The position numbers and the translations under genes are program-made. This document shows, piece by piece, positions 35,655 to 42,351 of a stretch of DNA of 44,286 nucleotides. Under the pieces are notes generated by a model that saw only the letters and a list, made by a program, of their open reading frames with translations, did not search any database and was not told where the DNA came from. Source of the stretch: Pseudomonadota bacterium. GTDB lineage: Bacteria > Myxococcota_A > Bradymonadia > UBA4248. Location of the stretch: assembly GCA_017421975.1 (NCBI GenBank), contig JAFOHE010000055.1, forward strand, positions 1 through 44,286. Reading direction: 5' to 3'. How positions within the stretch are numbered: position 1 is the stretch's first letter; every line of letters starts with the position of its first letter.

Positions 35655-36332
35655 ATGAAAAAAATACTCGCTTCTTTTCTCTTTTGCCTTTGCGCCGCAA
35701 TCGGTGCTTTCGGCTTCATCGGTTGCGTCGCTTCGACGCCCGTCGTCCAGTATCCCGCTGATACTGCTATCGCAGTCGTCTATGCTTACGATGACGTGTC
35801 TAATGTTACAACGTCACAGGTGCCTCAGCTCTTCCAGAATCAGCTTGATAGCTCGCTATCAGCGAGAAATCTCAAAGTCCAGCCCGTTGAATTCGCCAAT
35901 GTTCAGAGTATCCTCGAATCCATTCGCGATACCGATCGGCGTATGAACGCACTTCAGGGATTTGCTGGAAATGCGAATTATCTTGTTTTAACTGAAATAT
36001 CGACAGAATTTTATTCTGCACTTTCGGGCCGTTATCGATGGGATGTCCACGCCAAAATGACAATTACTGACGTTCGCACGCACGAGACGTTGACGCAGTC
36101 CGTGACACTCCCCGCTGTCCTCATGTATTCACACGAAAATGGGGAAGATGCCATCAACGCTGTCAAGGCTGATCTCGAACGTCGCATGGGTACACTCGTC
36201 GATCAGTTCCTCAAAAATCTGACGACTGCCTCGCAGACGGCAGCACTTGCACCGGCGACACAACGCCAGGTCGCGGTCAATGCGTCCGCCGAGGGCAAAA
36301 AAAAAATGCTGAGGCCATCTACTTCATTATAG
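35655..36332 (+). CDS. Lipoprotein domain, zero-frame part of a frameshifted amylase gene
   Basis: 225 residues in this frame. Signal peptide with lipobox FIGC (Cys24), then an alpha/beta domain of about 165 residues (VVQYPADTAIAVVYAYDD; ANYLVLTEISTEFY; WDVHAKMTITDVRTHETL) that faintly recalls LpoB/CsgG-type periplasmic lipoproteins; no firm family. After a linker ending AEGKKK the frame reads a 10-A run and then MLRPSTSL and stop. In the -1 frame the same run leads straight into the start of a GH13 barrel (AEAIYFIIVDRFFN). The product is thus either this short lipoprotein or, after slippage, the first 217 residues of a 745-residue fusion. Confidence 0.75.
   Translation: MKKILASFLFCLCAAIGAFGFIGCVASTPVVQYPADTAIAVVYAYDDVSNVTTSQVPQLFQNQLDSSLSARNLKVQPVEFANVQSILESIRDTDRRMNALQGFAGNANYLVLTEISTEFYSALSGRYRWDVHAKMTITDVRTHETLTQSVTLPAVLMYSHENGEDAINAVKADLERRMGTLVDQFLKNLTTASQTAALAPATQRQVAVNASAEGKKKMLRPSTSL
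36297..36306 (+). other. A10 slippery site at a domain junction
   Basis: Ten A in a row, read GGC AAA AAA AAA ATG in the upstream frame. One extra A in the mRNA, or a -1 ribosomal slip on AAA AAA, gives AAA AAA AAA AAT GCT GAG GCC and joins the amylase frame. A GAGGG just upstream (36291-36295) could act as an internal Shine-Dalgarno. The run lies in the linker between the two domains. A sequencing error in the homopolymer is the main alternative. Confidence 0.7.
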
Positions 36333-37891
36333 TTGATCGTTTCTTCAATGCCAGTTCCCAGAATGATGCCGACGTCGATCTCGCTGATCCCGCCGGCTGG
36401 CACGGTGGTGATCTACAAGGTATTCGTCAAAAACTCCCCTACCTCAAAGAACTCGGCATAACTCAAATTTGGCTCAGTCCAGTCTTTTCGGCGGCAAGCG
36501 AAAAATTCTTCGGAAATGCCGCCTTCCATGGTTACTGGACTTACGATCTCAATACGATAGACAAACATTTCGGAACGGTCGACGATCTCAAAGCACTCGC
36601 CGAAGATGCGCAAAAATATGGCATCGGCATTATCCTTGACCTCGTCGTCAATCACGTCGGTTACGGCTCCCCGCTCGTCGAACAAAAACCCGATTGGTTC
36701 CATCCTGCGCTGACGATTGAAGACTGGAATGATCCTGTGCAACTCACCGATCGTCAGGTGCATGGTCTTCCCGATCTCAATCAGGATAATCCCGCTGTCT
36801 ACGATTATTTGCTCGGCGCTGCGCAGAAATGGCTCGCCATTCCTAATGTCACGGGCTATCGCCTCGATGCCGTCAAACACGTCAAACTCGATTTCTGGAA
36901 AAAGTTCAATGCGACACTCGCTGACAATCACCCCAATCGCATGCTCTTAGGCGAGTACTTTGATGGTGATCCGCGAAAAGTGGATGAAGTGCACAAAAAT
37001 GGCCGCTTCACACACCTCTTCGATTTTCCGCTCGCTTTCGCGCTGCGCGATGTCTTTTGTGGTCACAGTACGCTCGATTACCTCGCCAACATTTTGCCAA
37101 ACGACCGCCTCTACGCTGATCCGCAAAAAATGGTGACGTTTATCGATAACCACGATATGCCGCGGTTTATCAGCACTTGTGGTGGGGATTTAGATGCTAT
37201 GCGTCGCGCCATCAACGTCATGATGGCTCTCCGCGGTGTACCGTCTGTTTATTATGGTTCCGAAGTTCCGCTCGAAGGCGCAAAGGAACCCTATAATCGC
37301 GCCGATATGGTCTTCGAACACGCGCAGCTCTTTGACGACATCAAACAGGCACTTGCGCGTCGAACAGCCTATCCCGTCCTCCGCTTTGGCAAAACGGGCA
37401 CGATCCATTTTGAGCCTGATTTCCTCGTCATTGGCCGCGATCATGGCGCCCAAAAAGCGCTCATCCTGATTTCTGAAGCCGCGTCAGCCAAAAATTATGT
37501 GCTTCCCGATGGTAATTGGTTCGACGCTGACACGAAGGTATCGTTGTCAGGGACGATAGACGTGGCTCCAAAGTCCGTGCGTGTTCTCGTGACCAATGAT
37601 GCAACGGTCAAAAAGGATTTGATTACAAATACGACGCGCAACGTTACGTTCCGCTTCCCCAATGACGGGTTCAATTATGCCCTCGTTGGCAGTTCCCCCG
37701 AACTCGGCCAATGGAATCCCGCACGTGCACCGCGCCCACAAAATGGCACGCTCTCTCTCGCTCTGCCTTCACAAAGCGTCATTGCTTACAAACCTGTTCG
37801 CATCGCGCCCGACGGTGCAATTATATGGCCCGATGGCCCGAATAATGCCGTTTTTACCGAAAAAGATCATTCGGTCGATGTCCATTGGTAA
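36305..37891 (+). CDS. GH13 alpha-amylase with C-terminal CBM20, -1-frame part of the fusion
   Basis: 528 residues from the A-run to the stop, open throughout. No ATG, GTG or TTG occurs in frame before 36737, which lies past GH13 region I, so independent initiation would give a broken barrel; the frame needs slippage from the upstream lipoprotein frame. Barrel: AIYFIIVDRF, DLVVNHVG (region I), GYRLDAVKHV (II), LGEYFDG (III), FIDNHDMPR (IV), all with catalytic Asp/Glu/Asp intact. A CBM20 starch-binding module ends the protein (VTFRF, VGSSPELGQWNPARAP). Intact catalytic residues argue against an old pseudogene. Confidence 0.8.
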   Translation, partial: NAEAIYFIIVDRFFNASSQNDADVDLADPAGWHGGDLQGIRQKLPYLKELGITQIWLSPVFSAASEKFFGNAAFHGYWTYDLNTIDKHFGTVDDLKALAEDAQKYGIGIILDLVVNHVGYGSPLVEQKPDWFHPALTIEDWNDPVQLTDRQVHGLPDLNQDNPAVYDYLLGAAQKWLAIPNVTGYRLDAVKHVKLDFWKKFNATLADNHPNRMLLGEYFDGDPRKVDEVHKNGRFTHLFDFPLAFALRDVFCGHSTLDYLANILPNDRLYADPQKMVTFIDNHDMPRFISTCGGDLDAMRRAINVMMALRGVPSVYYGSEVPLEGAKEPYNRADMVFEHAQLFDDIKQALARRTAYPVLRFGKTGTIHFEPDFLVIGRDHGAQKALILISEAASAKNYVLPDGNWFDADTKVSLSGTIDVAPKSVRVLVTNDATVKKDLITNTTRNVTFRFPNDGFNYALVGSSPELGQWNPARAPRPQNGTLSLALPSQSVIAYKPVRIAPDGAIIWPDGPNNAVFTEKDHSVDVHW

Positions 37892-37953
37892 ATGGAACGT
37901 TTCGCCATCAATCCCATATCATATGGACGTTCCCTGTTTTGACGTTCCCTGTT

Positions 37954-38332
37954 GGGACGTTCCGTGGAACGTCCCTGCTTAAAAATCCGCCATCAATCCC
38001 ATAAAAATCCTTCATCAATCCCATATCGTATGGACGTTCCCTGTTTTGACGTTCCCTGTTGGGACGCTCCATGGAACGTCCCTGCTTAAAAATCCGCCAT
38101 CAATCCCATATCGTATGGACGTTCCCTGTTGGGACGTTCCGTGGAACGTCCCTGCTTAAAAATCCGCCATCAATCCCATAAAAATCCTTCATCAATCCCA
38201 TATCGTATGGACGTTCCCTGTTGGGACGTTCCGTGGAACGTCCCAGTCTGTTCCGTGGAACGTCCCAGTCTGTTCCGTGGAACGTCCCAGTCTGTTCCGT
38301 GGAACGTCCCAGTCTGTTCCGTGGAACGTCCC
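37954..38332. repeat. REP palindrome array with 22-bp tandem units
   Basis: Palindromes with arms GGGACGTTCC/GGAACGTCCC around GT at 37954-37975, 38131-38152 and 38223-38244; one with a CTCC change at 38061-38082. The last is followed by four 22-bp tandem copies of AGTCTGTTCCGTGGAACGTC-CC (38245-38332). Between them lie repeats of CCATCAATCCCATA, CATATCGTATGGACG and CGTTCCCTG. The core CGTTCCRTGGAACG equals that of the 0-4 kb arrays while the outer arms differ. The whole fills the gap after the third amylase gene (37892-38340). Confidence 0.9.
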
Positions 38333-38447
38333 TGCTTAAAAAATCCATGTCCTGATTTACGATGTGATACAAAATATAAATATTGCGCATTATCACACAG
38401 TGTCTGTGTTTTGTGTGATTTGAAATCATTGTTTCCGCTCAATAAAG

Positions 38448-38476
38448 TTGAAAAAGATGCGCTTTGAGGTTAGAAT
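38448..38476 (+). promoter_or_regulatory. Candidate promoter of the 726-residue lipoprotein gene
   Basis: TTGAAA (38448-38453), 17 bp, TAGAAT (38471-38476), each one base from consensus. The leader of about 125 bases holds TGAATCC...GGATTCA (38499-38505, 38515-38521), a 7-bp stem over a T-rich loop. Confidence 0.6.
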
Positions 38477-38609
38477 AAATGACTGGATACGTTTGGTGTG
38501 AATCCGTATTTTTTGGATTCATTTCAAGGTATGACGTCAAAAGTTTGTGTTGCTTAATGCATTGGTCGATGCAGCACGAACCCTAACCATAAATAAGGAT
38601 TATTAAAGT

Positions 38610-40790
38610 ATGCGCAAAGAACTCGTTTTTTGTTCTGCATTGATTTTGTCTGCCTCGCTCGCGGGTTGCGGGTATGACGATGGAAGTTTGGAGAGCCTTG
38701 CTACGATTGCAGAGTCCTGTACAACGAATTTTGATTGCAAAAGCGGTAATGCGATCGTCGGCGAGTGTGTTCAGGGTAAATGTTTGCGCTTCTGCTCACC
38801 TGAGACGGTTGCTGATGATTGTGAACTCAATACCGTCTGCGAGGGTGGATTGTGTAGACCGATCGTCCCTTGCCCCAATATGCAGTTAAATAGCCAAGAT
38901 GCTATCTCTGCTTATAAAAATAAACAATGTATTCAGGTCTTCTCGACGACACCAGGCGTTTCGTGGTCCGCGCTCCTATCGGGTGATGTCGTTGTGGATA
39001 CGAATCAAACAAGAAATTCCGCATCGACAGAAGATTTTGCGTCCGATAACTATGATTTCGTTATCCCGCATGAATCGCTTTATGCGGGTATGAACTTCAG
39101 TATTGTGACGCTTGCTGCGATCACGTATCTAAGACTGCTTATGACCTCTGCAACGATGGTTGCAGAATGTACAAAACCAGAAATTCCTGTCTATGGTACG
39201 GGTGGACAAGTGGTTAGTTGGAAACCAATAGATAACTATACATATACTGCCAGTTATGAATACACTCCATCGAATGCTCGAATGAATATGGGCACCCTTT
39301 TAGGTATCTGTAAAGCCGGTACTGATAGTATGAATGCGGATATGCAGGCGTATTATAAGTATTGGATGGATCATGGTAATAAAACTATGGACGAGGTCTT
39401 GCAGGAATATGTAAAGATGGTTGCAAATAAGCCCATTTGCAATAGAGCAAATATAATGCTTCAAATTCTTGAAGGTATTTCCTCCGTTGTTATGGAAATG
39501 GGAATGTCGTCAACACTCGAGTCAACGACGCTGATCGGCGCGCAGCAGATGCTTGCTTGGCTCAATGAAGATATGAATTACCAGTATATCTATGATAATA
39601 GTGAAGATATTTGGAATCAGAATATTGTGGCTGGTAATAATAGAGTAGATCGACTGGGCGTGTTTCCTGTAGTTTCATGTGATGTGAAAAATTGGAAAGC
39701 TAATGCTTCGGCAAATGCGAAACTTGCTTCGCGTATGAATCAAAATTTTTACACGGATCCTAATGCCATTGATTGGGAAACGGGTGAACCAGATTTTACA
39801 AGAGCAAAAGATTATGTTTATTTTTGTAATGAAATTGATGCTGCAAATGAAGTGACTGAGTGTGATACTAACAATGAAAACTGTGTATATGTTAATAGCG
39901 TTTATTATCAATATGATGACAGAAAGGCACAACAAGTTACGGGTTCTGTCTTAATAGCTGGTGCCATGCAGTCTCAGCTCCATTCTTGCATTTATATGAT
40001 GACGGGTATGACAAGATTCCCGCTTCTGGCTGCTTTGGGATCCAATCCTGATATGCAATTTGCTAAGTGTGCCAATAATGAGTACCGTGTCTCGGCTATG
40101 ATCGATGTCGCAAAACTTCAAACAGACGATACGACTCGATTATTATTCTCTCTCCTTCAGGGAAATCAATTAGCATTGGAACAGATAACACAGTCGTTTG
40201 TGGATACACTTTCTGTATTTGCGGATAAAGAAGTCATTTATACACGCTTTACAGATCCAACCTTGATTTGGCTCTCTGGAAACTCTTATATGCCACTGGA
40301 AATTCGTGAAAAATCGACAACGTTTAGCAAAAATGATTTGATTCTTCAAGTCAACTTTTCTTCCGTAGATGATCTGTTTAAGACTTCTACATTGTCGGAT
40401 AGTGCTATCACTGGACCGATTTCGTTGAGTGTTGTCCCTGAGATGTATGTTAAAAAAACAGAAAGTAATAATCCCATGGTCCCTGCGCATTATGAGGAAA
40501 ATAAAGACAAGACTGAGAAAAAGTATTTGTCTTCACTCGTGTATAGGTCTGGTATGACGAATGAATCGATCGCTTCAGTTGTACCGCGTTCTAATGCAGC
40601 GGATCCTGATAACTCCGCGTGTTCGAATTGTAGATTCTATTATTATGCCGAAAAACAAAATCAAGCTGCGCCTATGGTCTGTGGTGGTTTCACTTATAAA
40701 ACAAACCAGGTCAATGGATACATCGTCTTGAATGATGAGGACCTCGAAACGCGTGTTGGTAAGCGTGACGTCACCCGATTGGAAAAATAA
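38610..40790 (+). CDS. Large Cys-rich lipoprotein of unknown function
   Basis: 726 residues. Signal peptide with lipobox LAGC (Cys20). An N-terminal Cys-rich segment (about 35-90: SCTTNFDCKSGNA, GKCLRFC, GLCRPIVPC) resembles the small disulfide modules of other lipoproteins here. The rest has no recognised domain; scattered Cys (ICKAG, FCNEID, CDTNNENC, CSNC) suggest an extracytoplasmic, disulfide-bonded protein. Ribosome site AAGGA. A+T-rich codons compared with the amylases. Followed after 88 bp by a second exported protein; a perfect hairpin between them could separate the two transcripts. Confidence 0.75.
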   Translation: MRKELVFCSALILSASLAGCGYDDGSLESLATIAESCTTNFDCKSGNAIVGECVQGKCLRFCSPETVADDCELNTVCEGGLCRPIVPCPNMQLNSQDAISAYKNKQCIQVFSTTPGVSWSALLSGDVVVDTNQTRNSASTEDFASDNYDFVIPHESLYAGMNFSIVTLAAITYLRLLMTSATMVAECTKPEIPVYGTGGQVVSWKPIDNYTYTASYEYTPSNARMNMGTLLGICKAGTDSMNADMQAYYKYWMDHGNKTMDEVLQEYVKMVANKPICNRANIMLQILEGISSVVMEMGMSSTLESTTLIGAQQMLAWLNEDMNYQYIYDNSEDIWNQNIVAGNNRVDRLGVFPVVSCDVKNWKANASANAKLASRMNQNFYTDPNAIDWETGEPDFTRAKDYVYFCNEIDAANEVTECDTNNENCVYVNSVYYQYDDRKAQQVTGSVLIAGAMQSQLHSCIYMMTGMTRFPLLAALGSNPDMQFAKCANNEYRVSAMIDVAKLQTDDTTRLLFSLLQGNQLALEQITQSFVDTLSVFADKEVIYTRFTDPTLIWLSGNSYMPLEIREKSTTFSKNDLILQVNFSSVDDLFKTSTLSDSAITGPISLSVVPEMYVKKTESNNPMVPAHYEENKDKTEKKYLSSLVYRSGMTNESIASVVPRSNAADPDNSACSNCRFYYYAEKQNQAAPMVCGGFTYKTNQVNGYIVLNDEDLETRVGKRDVTRLEK

Positions 40791-40811
40791 CAACGGAAAA
40801 TATGATTGAAT

Positions 40812-40834
40812 ACACGTGACTTGCGGTCACGTGT
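40812..40834. promoter_or_regulatory. Perfect inverted repeat before the TPR-like gene
   Basis: ACACGTGAC-TTGCG-GTCACGTGT, 9-bp arms. It has no proper T-run, so it is either a weak terminator for the upstream lipoprotein gene or an operator for the downstream gene, 45 bp before its start. Confidence 0.5.
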
Positions 40835-40878
40835 GAAATCGCTTTTGGTAAACATTACAAATAGATCAGGATTGAAAC

Positions 40879-41775
40879 ATGAAAAAACATATTAAATTTT
40901 TTGCGCCGTTGTTGTTCAGTGCTTTCGCACTTACCGTCTCTTCAAACGCGTTTGCCAGTTGCGATGACATGGGAAGCGACGAATGGAATAATCTTAGTGC
41001 TCAGATGGCCCAGGCTTATGACCACGGCAACTATGACGAAGCTCTCGGCTATGGCAAGCGTCTTACACTCATCTGTAACCGCTCACCGATCGTCAACTTC
41101 ACCATGAGCGAGATTTATCGTAATCTCGAAAATGAACAGGAAAGTTACAATTACGCAAAACGCGCAACCGAGTATATTCAGGATTACCCGGTGCCACTCG
41201 TCCTCGCCGAACGTATGTGGATGCGTCGTGCTGAAAATGAACTCCCTTACAAAAAACAACTCGAGGATCTTCAGAATCAGCTCGCAACCGGTACCGGTGA
41301 AATCGGTAGCCAGCAGACGGAACTCAAAACCAACCTTTATACGAGTGAAATGAAGCTTGAACACGAGCGTCAGCGTACGATCGAACTCTATAATGAAGAA
41401 TTAAAAATGTTGAACACCGTCAAATGGATCGGCGCTGGAACCGCCATCGGCGGGCTCGTCCTCACTGGTATCGGTGCTGGCGTCCTCGGCGCAAATTATG
41501 GGGATGCTGAAAAAAGCTATAAAGAAGATTGGAAGGACTTCGATAATAAAGACGCTAAAGTGCACGGCGGTATCGCACTCCTCGCCGGTGGTCTGGGCCT
41601 GGGCCTCGCTGGTTCTGCCGCTGCCATCTACGCTTTCCTCAAAGAAAATAAAGTGTCGCAGCAGTATGATACTTATCTCAACCATATTTCTGAAGAAAGC
41701 GGCGATAACCCCACACCGACTGCTTTCAATTTCGATGTCGGCCCGGGCTCCGTTGCCTTCGGTATGACTTTCTAA
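40879..41775 (+). CDS. Exported TPR-like protein with two membrane segments
   Basis: 298 residues. Signal peptide cut about AFA-S (residue 27). Residues about 40-110 form helical pairs of TPR type (YDHGNYDEALGYGKRL; NLENEQESYNYAKRA). A charged coiled-coil-like helix follows (about 115-175). Then come two Gly/Ala-rich hydrophobic segments (WIGAGTAIGGLVLTGIGAGV, about 178-200; GGIALLAGGLGLGLAGSAAA, about 232-252). The C-terminus ends VAFGMTF. I do not recognise a specific family; such proteins are common in Myxococcota-type genomes. No strong ribosome site just upstream. A terminator follows. Confidence 0.7.
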   Translation: MKKHIKFFAPLLFSAFALTVSSNAFASCDDMGSDEWNNLSAQMAQAYDHGNYDEALGYGKRLTLICNRSPIVNFTMSEIYRNLENEQESYNYAKRATEYIQDYPVPLVLAERMWMRRAENELPYKKQLEDLQNQLATGTGEIGSQQTELKTNLYTSEMKLEHERQRTIELYNEELKMLNTVKWIGAGTAIGGLVLTGIGAGVLGANYGDAEKSYKEDWKDFDNKDAKVHGGIALLAGGLGLGLAGSAAAIYAFLKENKVSQQYDTYLNHISEESGDNPTPTAFNFDVGPGSVAFGMTF

Positions 41776-41799
41776 TTTCAGAGTTTTACACTCTGCTAA

Positions 41800-41833
41800 G
41801 CGACAAGCGCGTGATTGCGTTTGTCGCTTTTTT
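41800..41833 (+). terminator. Terminator after the TPR-like gene
   Basis: GCGACAAGCGC-GTGATT-GCGTTTGTCGC (one G-U) followed by TTTTTTG. It lies 24 bp after the stop. Confidence 0.85.
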
Positions 41834-41885
41834 GTCCAATAAATAAATGAATTTGCCTTAATCTCTTGAAAATCGAAAAGGTAAT

Positions 41886-41993
41886 TTAAGCAGCAGGAAC
41901 AACGTTCACGTGCATTTCCTCGCCATTTAGCTTGCCTGCGGTTGGAATCGCGTTTTTGCCAAAGTCTGTGCCGTGCGTATCGAAAAATATAAA
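41886..41993 (-). pseudogene. Possible 3' remnant of a gene
   Basis: Read on the minus strand, a stop-free stretch of 35 codons ends in TAA and encodes FGKNAIPTAGKLNGEEMH, then VNVVPAA, with codon choice like real genes here. It has no start codon of its own apart from an internal one and is closed upstream by a TAA at 41994-41996, directly beside element G. It could be the tail of a gene cut off by arrival of that element. I do not recognise the family. Confidence 0.25.
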
Positions 41994-42003
41994 TTAAATG
42001 GCG

Positions 42004-42112
42004 CTCGCCTATGCGCCTTTGGCACATACGGCTCGCCAAAGCGGCTATTGGCGGCGAATGGATAGAGACGTTTCACGAAACGTCTCTATCATCGCCTCCC
42101 AATACGCCGCTT
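42004..42112 (-). repeat. Bulged-core hairpin element G, with a REP palindrome as inner stem
   Basis: CTCGCCTATGCGCC-TTT-GGCACATACGGC (hairpin with one C-A mismatch), then AAAGCGGCTATTGG...AATACGCCGCTTT. Between the core arms lies a nested stem GGCGA...TCGCC and inside it GATAGAGACGTTT-CACG-AAACGTCTCTATC (42061-42090, 13 bp perfect). The core GCGGCTAT/ATACGCCGC is the reverse of that in elements A-F, and the inner arms GACGTT/AACGTC match the REP array at 38 kb. Confidence 0.8.
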
Positions 42113-42135
42113 TATTTATGTTTTAAGTTATAAAA

Positions 42136-42212
42136 CTCGCCTATGCGCCTTTGGCACATACGGCTCGTTAAAGCGGCTATTGGTTTCACTTCGCTCACCA
42201 ATACGCCGCTTT
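42136..42212 (-). repeat. Bulged-core hairpin element H
   Basis: The same first hairpin as element G (CTCGCCTATGCGCCTTTGGC...), then AAAGCGGCTATTGG-TTTCACTTCGCTCA-CCAATACGCCGCTTT, without a REP insert. G and H are direct neighbours 24 bp apart, so H shows what the element looks like with a short inner loop. Confidence 0.8.
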
Positions 42213-42268
42213 GCTTGCGCTTATTGTTGTGAACATAGGTAATGACTCTAGAGAAAAAGTTGCTTTTA

Positions 42269-42294
42269 TGACAAGGGGGCATGTCCCCTTGTCA
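42269..42294. terminator. GC-rich hairpin downstream of the minus-strand lipoprotein gene
   Basis: TGACAAGGGG-GCATGT-CCCCTTGTCA, 10-bp perfect stem, about 58 bp past the 3' end of the minus-strand gene at 42352. On that strand it is followed by ATAAAAGCAACTTTTTC, so the T-run is displaced. It also resembles hairpin 3 of elements A-F. Terminator role is uncertain. Confidence 0.45.
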
Positions 42295-42351
42295 GATGTA
42301 ATAGTCTCTTTATCTATGTTCATTGCAATAAAATACAAAAAATTCGACGTA

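Noticed and set aside
36737..37891. Independent amylase gene starting at GTG 36737
   Set aside because: Would lack barrel strands 1-3 and catalytic region I; no ribosome site; the frame is open and conserved well upstream of it.
4033..38332. GTTCCATGGAAC arrays as CRISPR
   Set aside because: The repeats are palindromes with degenerate, mutually related spacers, and no cas gene is present.
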